A DNA stretch of 5,610 nucleotides, taken from NCBI GenBank assembly GCA_937899145.1, contig CALBPW010000440.1, positions 1 to 5,610 on the forward strand, given 5' to 3'. Made by a program: the position numbers and the translations under genes. Below are positions 1 through 5,610 of this stretch, one piece after another; within the stretch, counting starts at the first letter, position 1, and each line of letters starts with the position of its first letter. The DNA comes from an uncultured Bacteroidota bacterium. GTDB taxonomy: Bacteria > Bacteroidota > Bacteroidia > Bacteroidales > SZUA-534. The notes beneath the pieces are model-generated. The model was given only the letters and a program-made list of their open reading frames with translations, ran no database searches and was not told where the DNA came from.

Positions 1-34
1 GGAGGCCGCCCTTGTGGGTAGCCTCCCGTTTTTT
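1..34. terminator. Intrinsic terminator-like hairpin at the window edge
   Basis: The arms GGAGGC (1-6) and GCCTCC (21-26) are perfectly complementary. They are extended inside by CCC (9-11) pairing with GGG (16-18) after one mismatch and one wobble, leaving the loop TTGT. A run of six T follows at 29-34. Read on the plus strand this is a canonical Rho-independent terminator for a gene lying left of the window. Read on the minus strand the same hairpin lies 23 bases after the stop of the beta-barrel gene, with an A-tract on its upstream side. It would serve that gene too if T residues follow beyond position 1. A bidirectional terminator between convergent genes is the likely reading, but the left half of the context is missing. 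Confidence 0.7.
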
Positions 35-49
35 CTGTGCTTTGTTCAA

Positions 50-607
50 TTAGAACTTGAAAGCGACACCGACATTGGCCAGGGCGCCATAGTTGGAGTA
101 GTTGAATTCGGCCGTTACACCGAAGCTGTCGGAGAAGAAGTAGCGAACACCGGCCAGACCGCCGAGGCAGGGGCGAAGGGTATTTGCTCTTGCATCTTCA
201 ATAGCAGTGGTATCATAGTGAATCCGTTCTGCAATGAAACCAAGACCGGCGAGGGCTCCGGCGTGAACTTCAAATTTGTCGGTGATGTTCAGACCGTATG
301 TGGCACGTGCCATAACAGCAAAGTTAGTATATTTCATATCAACATAAGGGACCCAATCTTTATCTGTAGTTTTATTGAATTCCAAAAAACCACCGACTGT
401 AAAATGTCCTTTCCACCAAGAGTTTACAAGAACATAATCGCCCGATACATTTGCACCTATACCACCAGAATACTCTGATAAGAAACCTGCCATAACATTC
501 AAATTGAAATCGCCTTCATGGTTTGGGGCTTCGATGGCTGAAGCATTTTGTGCGCCAAAGCATATCATTGTAGCCACGGCTGCTACTAATAAACCTTTTA
601 CTTTCAT
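50..607 (-). CDS. Secreted outer-membrane beta-barrel protein (porin-like, small)
   Basis: This 185-residue protein is probably exported and inserted in the outer membrane. From the chosen ATG (605-607) it begins MKVKGLLVAAVATMICFGA, a typical Sec signal peptide, with likely cleavage after the ASA at residues 22-24. The frame stays open 18 codons further upstream, but that extension would bury the signal peptide and overlap the candidate promoter, so the internal start is preferred. The mature part alternates aromatic/hydrophobic and polar residues in short strands rich in Gly and Tyr, for example around residues 68-78, 93-106, 114-124 and 150-184. It ends in VGVAFKF; a terminal Phe is the usual barrel-assembly signal. 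The size suggests an eight-strand barrel of the OmpA/OmpW-like or 'outer membrane protein beta-barrel domain' type. No ligand or function can be assigned. It is separated from the symporter by 73 bp with its own candidate promoter, so it may not share the upstream operon's job. Confidence 0.85.
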   Translation of the reverse strand: MKVKGLLVAAVATMICFGAQNASAIEAPNHEGDFNLNVMAGFLSEYSGGIGANVSGDYVLVNSWWKGHFTVGGFLEFNKTTDKDWVPYVDMKYTNFAVMARATYGLNITDKFEVHAGALAGLGFIAERIHYDTTAIEDARANTLRPCLGGLAGVRYFFSDSFGVTAEFNYSNYGALANVGVAFKF

Positions 608-658
608 AATAGATAATTTAATTTGATAATAAAATACAATTAGATTTTGAATAAAATA

Positions 659-666
659 CAAATATA
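659..666 (-). promoter_or_regulatory. Candidate Bacteroidota -7 promoter element (TATATTTG)
   Basis: On the minus strand the 73-bp AT-rich gap before the beta-barrel gene contains TATATTTG, an exact match to the Bacteroidota primary sigma factor -7 consensus TAnnTTTG. Transcription would start roughly 10 bases downstream, giving a leader of about 40-50 nt before the ATG at 607. No good TTTG-like -33 element is visible at the expected distance, and in a gap this AT-rich the motif could occur by chance. No Shine-Dalgarno sequence precedes the ATG, as is usual for this phylum. Confidence 0.45.
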
Positions 667-680
667 TACTTTTTTTCCAA

Positions 681-2267
681 CTATTTCTTTTTCTTCGAGG
701 TTAGCAAGCTGACAACCACAATTGTAATACACGATAGCGGAAATGCGAACATTATCGGGTCAATGAATTTCATCATTCCGTCGGTAATGAGCACATCGGT
801 ACCAAAAAGCGCTTTACAAACGCCAAGTGCAGTAGCTTCTTTTGCATGAATAAACACCAATAATAAGATGGTTACAACAACACCTACTATCATACTTGCA
901 AATGCGCCTTGCTTGGTGGCTCGTTTCCAATATAACGCGCAAAAATATGATGGCAGAAAAGCCGATGCGCAAATGCCCATAAATAACGATGTGCTGATGG
1001 CAATTACAGGCGAATCACTGTTTTCACCAAGCATAAAGCATATTACGTAACTAATTAATATTGAAACCAATACAGCTAAACGTATCATTATAGTCATGCG
1101 GTCTTTGCGCTCGCGGTTAAGCCGACGGCCTGTTTTGATGTAAACGCCATAAACATCGGCGCCTGCGGCTGCGCCCATGGTGTGGAATTGTGCGCTAAGT
1201 GTTGACATGCTGGCCGATAAGATGCAAAGCATAAAAATGGTTACAAACCACTCCGGCATTACTCTGCCAATAAAATACGGAATAATTTTGTCTGATGCGT
1301 CAACCATTTGTACTGCTATTTTTCCATCGTTTTGTAAGAAATATAGGTTTGATAGTGCGCCAACGTGATAGATAACGCCAACAGTTATTATCAAGAACAC
1401 GCAACCGATGGCAACGCCTTGATTCAGTTTTTTAGTGCTGTTGACGGTCATGAAGCGTACCACAAGTTGCGGCTGTGCAAGACAGCCAATGCCCACACCC
1501 ATAATCATTGATGTAACAAGTGTAAACCATTGCTGTGAGCCAAAACGCGGCATCGCTGTCCACCCTTGATGACCAATTGCTGCAAGTTTGTCGGGTACTT
1601 GGTCAGACATTGCTTCAAGTGCCCTGTTTGCTTCAACAAAACCAAGATGCAAAGCTTTGTAAACGCCAAAAACCAAAATTCCCATGCAGACGAACATTAT
1701 AACGGCTTGCAAAGCATCGGTGTACATTACGCCTTTTATGCCACCTGCCATTACGTAGGAGGCTACAATAATTGTAAAAATGAGTAATGCCAAATCGAAG
1801 CTGATGCCGAAAACCTCTTGCATACAGAATACTCCGCCACGCAACACTGCTGCGGCATACATTGGCATACAAATAAAAATGACGGCTGCGGCAAAAATTC
1901 TGATTCGTTTTGAATTGTAGTATGCACCCAAAAAATGCGCAAACGAAGTGGCGTGCAACTTAGCTCCAATGCGGCGTGTAGGCCGTCCGAAGATGATGAA
2001 TGCGATGACAACACCCACAAACATATTTAGGAACATCAACCACTGAATGCCCATACCGAATGTTGCGGCGACACCGCCAAAACCTACTATGGCCGAGGCA
2101 GATATGAATGTGGCTCCATACGATAGCGACATCACTATTGGATTCATCTCACCGCCACCAATCAAGTAATCTTTTGAACTTTTGGTTTTTTTATAGCCCA
2201 AATATCCCAAAAAGGCGATGGCTAAAAAATAAACCATCACTATAAGATACATCGAAAAATTTTCCAT
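681..2267 (-). CDS. Sodium:solute symporter (SSS family)
   Basis: This 528-residue inner-membrane transporter probably couples Na+ entry to uptake of a small organic solute. Its length and about 13 hydrophobic segments fit the SSS family (PutP/PanF/vSGLT fold). Family marks are the loop SKDYLIGGGEMNP (31-43) before TM2, YGATFISASAIVGFGG in TM2 (50-65), ASYVMAGGIKGVMYTDALQ (169-187) and MSTLSAQ (354-360). The last resembles the PutP segment whose Ser/Thr pair helps form the Na2 sodium site; here it is S355/T356. The C-terminus is a basic tail ending in KKKK. The substrate cannot be told from these motifs; proline, pantothenate and monocarboxylates are all known in the family. Linkage to an acyl-CoA ligase, an ACT protein and possibly an aminotransferase favours an amino acid or aryl/branched carboxylate (inference). 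The start at 2267 lies 20 bp after the small membrane protein; Met6 is an alternative start. No terminator is evident after its TAG stop. Confidence 0.93.
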   Translation of the reverse strand: MENFSMYLIVMVYFLAIAFLGYLGYKKTKSSKDYLIGGGEMNPIVMSLSYGATFISASAIVGFGGVAATFGMGIQWLMFLNMFVGVVIAFIIFGRPTRRIGAKLHATSFAHFLGAYYNSKRIRIFAAAVIFICMPMYAAAVLRGGVFCMQEVFGISFDLALLIFTIIVASYVMAGGIKGVMYTDALQAVIMFVCMGILVFGVYKALHLGFVEANRALEAMSDQVPDKLAAIGHQGWTAMPRFGSQQWFTLVTSMIMGVGIGCLAQPQLVVRFMTVNSTKKLNQGVAIGCVFLIITVGVIYHVGALSNLYFLQNDGKIAVQMVDASDKIIPYFIGRVMPEWFVTIFMLCILSASMSTLSAQFHTMGAAAGADVYGVYIKTGRRLNRERKDRMTIMIRLAVLVSILISYVICFMLGENSDSPVIAISTSLFMGICASAFLPSYFCALYWKRATKQGAFASMIVGVVVTILLLVFIHAKEATALGVCKALFGTDVLITDGMMKFIDPIMFAFPLSCITIVVVSLLTSKKKK

Positions 2268-2287
2268 TGTAAATATATTGTTATCAA

Positions 2288-2413
2288 TTAGTTATCATTA
2301 TCAGCCTCATCTTCTTTGTTCCAATATTTTATACCAAAAACGATTGAGCAAATCACACATAAAATTGATAGCAAATAGACTATCCAAATTCCCGGGTCAG
2401 ATATTCCGAACAT
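2288..2413 (-). CDS. Symporter small accessory protein (41 aa, single TM)
   Basis: This short ORF was read directly from the gap between the ACT and symporter genes: ATG at 2411-2413, 41 codons, TAA at 2288-2290. The protein starts MFGISDPGIW, then has one hydrophobic span (about residues 9-30, rich in I, V, L and C), and ends in the charged cytosol-type tail KYWNKEDEADNDN. The layout (MFGxxDPxIW start, one membrane helix, Y-x-W-N-K then an acidic end) matches, as I recall it, a family annotated as symporter small accessory protein that is encoded just before SSS transporters. It fits exactly between its neighbours, with 17 bp from the ACT stop and 20 bp to the symporter start, all on one strand. 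Its role is probably to bind or stabilise the symporter, by analogy with other small transporter subunits; the mechanism is inference. There is no Shine-Dalgarno sequence, like the neighbouring genes. Confidence 0.88.
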   Translation of the reverse strand: MFGISDPGIWIVYLLSILCVICSIVFGIKYWNKEDEADNDN

Positions 2414-2430
2414 TGTTGTAAGTATTTAAA

Positions 2431-2856
2431 TTACAAAGCGTTAAGTTCACTTTCGGTTAAGCAGTTAAGTGAGTTGCGGCGAATAACCTCGTGCGCTGCC
2501 TCCATATTGTTTGGGCGTATTATCACAACTCCGCTTGCGTTGTCGGAGAAGCAATACATATATTCAATGCTGATGCCAGCTTTGGTAAAGCATTCGATGG
2601 CTTCTGAAAATTTGCCTGCCGACGCTTCGGTTTTTATTGCCAAAACATCGCTTAAATTAGCCGTAACACCTTGTTCTTTAAGCAATTGAAACGCTTTATG
2701 CTGATTGGTTGTAATCAAGCGCAAAATGCCGTACTCGGTAGTGTCGGCAACGGTTGCAGCAATTATGCGGATGTTCTCTTTGCTCAAAAATGATAGAATC
2801 TCGTTCAGACGTCCGAACTTGTTCTCGACAAAAACTGATATTTGACTGATTGTCAT
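2431..2856 (-). CDS. Tandem ACT-domain protein (amino-acid binding)
   Basis: This 141-residue cytoplasmic protein is made of two ACT domains (about residues 1-67 and 68-141) and has no catalytic domain. ACT1 has the classic opening beta strand and ligand loop ISVFVENKFGRLNEI (6-20), then a helix and the strand EYGILRLITT (41-50). ACT2 starts at VLAIKTEASAGKFSEA (71-86) and continues IEYMYCF (97-103) and GVVIIRP (109-115). Stand-alone double-ACT proteins of this length commonly sit beside phenylacetate-CoA ligase genes in anaerobes, and here the ligase lies 19 bp upstream. ACT domains generally bind amino acids, often at dimer interfaces, so a sensor or allosteric partner for the ligase or pathway is plausible. 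The ligand and the partner are inference. In ACT2 the usual N/D-x-P-G-x-L loop is degenerate (ASAGKF, 78-83), so only the first domain may bind ligand in the usual way. Confidence 0.9.
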   Translation of the reverse strand: MTISQISVFVENKFGRLNEILSFLSKENIRIIAATVADTTEYGILRLITTNQHKAFQLLKEQGVTANLSDVLAIKTEASAGKFSEAIECFTKAGISIEYMYCFSDNASGVVIIRPNNMEAAHEVIRRNSLNCLTESELNAL

Positions 2857-2875
2857 AGCTTTATATTTTACAGTA

Positions 2876-4183
2876 TTAAACTAATTTGCGTAAATCTTTC
2901 ACACGTACGGCTTTGCCTTCCGATTGCGGAAGCGAGCCGCGTTCAACCAATTTAACTTTTGGCGTTACCAATATTTCGTCTTTTAGGCGATGCGTAATCT
3001 CTTTTGCAAGATTTTGAAGTTTAGCGAAATCGTCGGTTGCAAGTTCGCCAAGTTCAACTTCAACAATTATCTCGTCATTATTGTCAACTGGTTGGATTGT
3101 AATCAGATAGTTGGTGCCAAGTTCAGGGAACTGCATCAGAATTTTCTCAATTTGCATTGGGAAGATGTTCACGCCCTTAACAATGAACATATCATCGCTG
3201 CGGCCTTTCATACGGTCGAGGCGGCGGTGAGTGCGTCCGCATGGGCATTCGTCTGTCAAGATGCGTGTTAGGTCGCGGGTGCGATAGCGCAGGAGTGGCA
3301 TTCCCTCGCGGTCGAGTGTGGTGAGCACCATCTCTCCCACTTCGCCATCTGCCACAGGCTCAAGCGTATCGGGGTTGATAATCTCGACAATGTACGAATC
3401 CTCCCAAATGTGCATTCCGTTTTGTTCTTTGCACTCAAAAGCCACACCCGGCCCGCTCATCTCGGTCATTCCGAAACTATTGTAGGCCTTAACACCAAAT
3501 CGTTCTTCGATTTTTCGGCGTGTTTCTTCGGTATGTGGTTCAGCGCCAATAAGAAAAGTGTGAAGTTTGGTATCTTTTTTCGGGTCGATGCCCATATCTT
3601 CAAACACATCGGCAAGGCGGAGAGCATAGCTTGGAATGGCGTGAATGGCGGTTGTGCCATAGTCCATTATGCACTTAATTTGGCGTTTGCTGTTGCCGGC
3701 TGCGGCTGGAATTGACAGTGCGCCAAGCCATTCAATGCCAGCCTGCATACCAAGTCCGCCAGTAAACATACCATAACCCGATGAGTTTTGAATAACATCG
3801 GTATCGCGCAAGCCAACCATGTAGAAACTGCGTGCCACGCGGTTTGCCCACGTATCAATATCGTGTTTAGTATGACAAATAACTGTCGGATTGCCTGTTG
3901 TTCCGCTCGACGAGTGTAGGCGAATAAGTTCTTTCTTATCAACTGCCAAAAAACCAAACGGATAGTTGTCGCGCATATCTTGTTTTACAGTAAATGGCAA
4001 TTTACGAATATCGGCAAGCGTTTGAATAGTATCAGGCGTAATGCCAAGTTCGCCATAAAGTTTTGAGTAGAAAGGCGATTGAAGAGCCTGTTTTACAGTC
4101 CATTTCAATCGTTCAAGTTGCAAGGCTTCAAGCTCCTTGCGTGGCATTTTTTCAATTTCAGGTTGATAATAAAATCCGTCCAT
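2876..4183 (-). CDS. paaK: Phenylacetate-CoA ligase (PaaK family)
   Basis: This 435-residue cytoplasmic adenylate-forming enzyme has the usual full length for PaaK. It would use ATP and CoA to turn an aryl or related carboxylic acid into its CoA thioester, releasing AMP and PPi. Visible motifs in order are the ATP-binding P-loop HSSSGTTGNPT (90-100), the adenine-binding YNSFGMTEMSGPG (234-246), the ribose-binding Asp in RYRTRDLT (299-306, D304), the CPCGRTHRRLDR segment (313-324) typical of PaaK, the hinge GRSDDMFIVKGVNIFP (327-342), and the C-terminal GKAVRVKDL (423-431) with the likely catalytic lysine K424. Nothing essential is missing. In aerobes PaaK opens phenylacetate degradation. In anaerobic Bacteroidales the homologue is usually linked to IorAB-type 2-oxoacid:ferredoxin oxidoreductases, working in aryl-acid production or reductive amino-acid synthesis. 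No paa ring-oxidation genes are here, which favours the anaerobic role. The substrate may be indoleacetate, phenylacetate or another acid. The ACT gene follows after 19 bp. Confidence 0.93.
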   Translation of the reverse strand: MDGFYYQPEIEKMPRKELEALQLERLKWTVKQALQSPFYSKLYGELGITPDTIQTLADIRKLPFTVKQDMRDNYPFGFLAVDKKELIRLHSSSGTTGNPTVICHTKHDIDTWANRVARSFYMVGLRDTDVIQNSSGYGMFTGGLGMQAGIEWLGALSIPAAAGNSKRQIKCIMDYGTTAIHAIPSYALRLADVFEDMGIDPKKDTKLHTFLIGAEPHTEETRRKIEERFGVKAYNSFGMTEMSGPGVAFECKEQNGMHIWEDSYIVEIINPDTLEPVADGEVGEMVLTTLDREGMPLLRYRTRDLTRILTDECPCGRTHRRLDRMKGRSDDMFIVKGVNIFPMQIEKILMQFPELGTNYLITIQPVDNNDEIIVEVELGELATDDFAKLQNLAKEITHRLKDEILVTPKVKLVERGSLPQSEGKAVRVKDLRKLV

Positions 4184-4191
4184 TGTATTGT

Positions 4192-4217
4192 GTTATAAGT
4201 TGTTGAGTTATAAGTTT
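4192..4217. repeat. Short direct repeat GTTATAAGTT x2
   Basis: The 10-mer GTTATAAGTT occurs at 4192-4201 and again at 4207-4216, a period of 15 bp; the second copy continues with one more T. Both copies lie in the leader just before the ligase ATG (4183). They could be a repeated operator half-site or a relic of the simple AT-rich repeats scattered through Bacteroidota intergenic DNA. The sequence alone does not decide, and in AT-rich DNA two copies could be chance. Confidence 0.5.
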
Positions 4218-4220
4218 AAA

Positions 4221-4248
4221 GTACAGGCGTAGCGCGCTGCGCCTGTAC
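4221..4248. repeat. 28-bp near-perfect GC-rich palindrome
   Basis: The outer arms GTACAGGCG (4221-4229) and CGCCTGTAC (4240-4248) are perfectly complementary. They flank one T/G mismatch (4230, 4239) and the self-complementary core AGCGCGCT (4231-4238), so 13 of 14 pairs match and there is no loop. It lies between the aminotransferase stop and the ligase start and stands out as a GC-rich block in an AT-rich gap. In form it resembles the dispersed palindromic (REP/MITE-like) units found between genes in many bacteria. It could also be a dyad operator or an RNA hairpin that attenuates transcription or shields mRNA ends. On the minus strand it is followed only by TTTAAAC, so it is a poor intrinsic terminator. 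Confidence 0.75.
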
Positions 4249-4278
4249 AAATAGCGTCAATTTCTAAATCCCAAATAA

Positions 4279-5575
4279 TCAATGATTCTGCGCAAATAGT
4301 CTCATTCGTTCATCAAGCAAGTCATAGTGATGAGGCAACATATTCGACGAGCAAGCGCGAATGCCGTTGCGGGTGCTGCCTGTAGTTGACAAATCAATGC
4401 CGCTGACACCATAATATAATAGTTCTTGCAACAATTCGCCGCCTGGCATATCTTTATAGCCAATAGTGAAAAAGAAGCCGTCGCTCACTTTAACATCGTT
4501 ATCTTTATCATATACGACATTAAAACCATGCCGTTCCATAATTTCTTTAATCCGATGCGCCCGGTTAGCGTATTCTTTAATGTCATCGACAAACTTATAA
4601 GTACCATCACAAGCAGCTTTAAGCATTGCTGCCATTGCGCATTGGGTTGAGTGCGTTACGCCCGATGAGAATGTGTATAAAAATACATAGCCGAAGGCTG
4701 CGCCAAATCGTGGAATGTTGTATCTGTCTTTAAGTGTCTGATAATGACGCTGATAAAGCTTATCCGAAATACAAGCCATTGCAATGCGCTGACCTGCATA
4801 ACTGAAGATTTTTGAAGCGCTCATCAGCATAACATAATTATCGGTGTAGTGCGATACGCTGGTGATGTATGGCGGTTGGAATGGTTTGCTAAAATCGTTA
4901 CGGAAATCCATCGTCATATACGCAAGGTCTTCTATCACAACAACATCGTATTTAGTTGCAAGCCTACCAATCACTTCAAGTTCTTGCGCATTTAGGCACA
5001 TCCACGATGGGTTGTTCGGACTTGAATACAAAATGGCGCAAATGTTGCCTTGTTTAAAGTAACTTTCGATTTTAGCTTCTAACTTATCTCCCCTATAATC
5101 AGCAATATCGAACGATGCAACCTTAACCCCGATAACGCCTGCTTGCATTTTTTGAACAGGAAATCCCGGATCGATATAAAGAACGGTATCTTTTTTGGGG
5201 TCGAGTTGCGAGCAAAGCATAAGTGACGCAAACGACGCTTGCATTGAGCCGACTGTCGGTATGCAACTTTCGGGTTTGATGTCGGTATTGATAAACGCCT
5301 TAACAAAGCGTGCGGCTTGCTCTTTGACTTCGGGAATACCATCGATAATTGGGTATTTTGATGCGACGCCGCGTTTCAGCGCCTCACACTCGGCCTCAAC
5401 GCCAACTGCCGATGGCGGTAGCCCCGGCACGCCCATTTCGAAATGGATAAATTCAGTGCCTGTCTGTTGTTCGGCCTTGCGCACAATGGCACCAACCTGA
5501 CGAATTGATGCCGTCTTTATATCGCTGATTTCCAGTTCTTTCATTATTCCGTCGATAACTGACGGCTCGATGACT
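4279..5575 (-). CDS. Class I/II PLP-dependent aminotransferase, 5' end truncated
   Basis: This is a cytoplasmic fold-type I aminotransferase that would swap an amino group between an amino acid and a 2-oxo acid using pyridoxal phosphate. About 431 genuine residues remain, counted from the Val codon at 5572-5574. Motifs are MGVPGLPPS near the N-terminus (from about residue 47), YSSPNNPSW (183-191, the cofactor-contacting Asn being N188), VVIEDLAY (212-219, D216 and Y219), the Schiff-base lysine K255 in SASKIFSYAGQRI (codon 4810-4812, with R263), and the substrate-carboxylate arginine R406 in NGIRACSSN. The SPNNP motif is followed by SW rather than the common TG. The open frame runs to a GTG at 5592, but its first six codons (MCSSDL) come from sequencing adapter. 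Met at 5542-5544 is possible, but the open frame before it (VIEPSVIDGI) resembles the N-terminus of this family, so the true start is probably only a few codons beyond the contig end. The substrate is unknown; linkage to the ligase and ACT protein suggests an aromatic or branched-chain amino acid. A 95-bp gap precedes the ligase. Confidence 0.9.
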
Positions 5576-5610
5576 AGATCGGAAGAGCACACGTCTGAAC
5601 TCCAGTCACT
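5576..5610 (+). other. Illumina TruSeq adapter read-through (not genomic)
   Basis: From 5576 the sequence begins AGATCGGAAGAGC and continues to 5609 as the 34-base Illumina TruSeq read 1 3' adapter (the index-adapter side); base 5610 may be the first index base. The match is full length by eye against the known adapter. It sits exactly at the end of the window, as expected when untrimmed reads are assembled. Translated on the minus strand it yields the well-known artefact peptide CSSDL at the apparent N-terminus of the aminotransferase. These bases should be masked; the last genomic base is 5575. Confidence 0.98.

Noticed and set aside
14..478. A 154-codon open frame on the plus strand
   Set aside because: It lies antisense to the signal-peptide-bearing beta-barrel gene, is Cys-rich with no domain pattern, and starts inside the terminator hairpin; it is a shadow.
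608..661. 18-codon upstream extension of the beta-barrel gene
   Set aside because: It would put extra residues before a textbook signal peptide and use AT-rich leader DNA that holds the promoter-like motif; the ATG at 607 is better.
4221..4248. Palindrome as an intrinsic terminator of the aminotransferase
   Set aside because: The hairpin is strong, but on the minus strand it is followed by only three T and then mixed sequence; not called a terminator.
5195..5500. 101-codon plus-strand frame, and other plus-strand frames at 2990-3271 and 3410-3715
   Set aside because: All lie wholly inside strongly supported minus-strand enzymes and show no recognisable domain; they reflect codon bias of the real genes.
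5542..5544. Internal Met as the true aminotransferase start
   Set aside because: Possible, but the open frame upstream (VIEPSVIDGI) looks like family N-terminal sequence, so the gene was left 5' partial.
1..5610. CRISPR arrays, tRNA/rRNA genes, insertion sequences, defence or retron-like systems
   Set aside because: No repeat-spacer pattern, tRNA-like cloverleaf, transposase, reverse transcriptase or nuclease motif was seen; coding density is filled by metabolic and membrane genes.

Overview
The window looks like a fragment of a Bacteroidota genome, most likely Bacteroidales. It has AT-rich leaders without Shine-Dalgarno sequences, a TAnnTTTG-type promoter motif, an outer-membrane beta-barrel protein with a terminal Phe, and a phenylacetate-CoA ligase/ACT gene pair of the type found in anaerobic gut or rumen Bacteroidales. 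The last 35 bases are not genomic. Positions 5576-5609 match the Illumina TruSeq read-through adapter, so the right edge is the end of an assembled contig made from incompletely trimmed reads.

All six genes lie on the minus strand and are read from right to left: (1) a class I/II PLP-dependent aminotransferase whose first few codons are lost at the adapter junction (4279-5575); (2) a 95-bp gap holding a direct repeat and a 28-bp near-perfect palindrome; (3) a phenylacetate-CoA ligase of the PaaK family (2876-4183); (4) a tandem ACT-domain protein (2431-2856); (5) a 41-residue single-span membrane protein that looks like a symporter small accessory protein (2288-2413), too short for usual ORF cut-offs; (6) a sodium:solute symporter (681-2267); and (7) after a 73-bp gap with its own candidate promoter, a small secreted beta-barrel protein (50-607). 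A hairpin with a T-tract lies at the left edge.

Genes 3 to 6 are separated by only 17-20 bp and very probably form one operon; the aminotransferase may belong to it. The simplest reading is a module for an aryl or branched-chain carboxylate or amino acid. The symporter and its small partner would move the substrate, the ligase would activate a carboxylic acid to its CoA thioester, the ACT protein would sense an amino acid, and the aminotransferase would interconvert the 2-oxo acid and the amino acid. The 2-oxoacid:ferredoxin oxidoreductase (IorAB-type) that would link the CoA ester to the 2-oxo acid is not in the window. The substrate cannot be read from the sequence.

I see no CRISPR array, tRNA, rRNA, transposase or defence system. 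Apart from the short ORF, the palindrome and the adapter, this is an ordinary metabolic locus, and I found no convincing new biological system.
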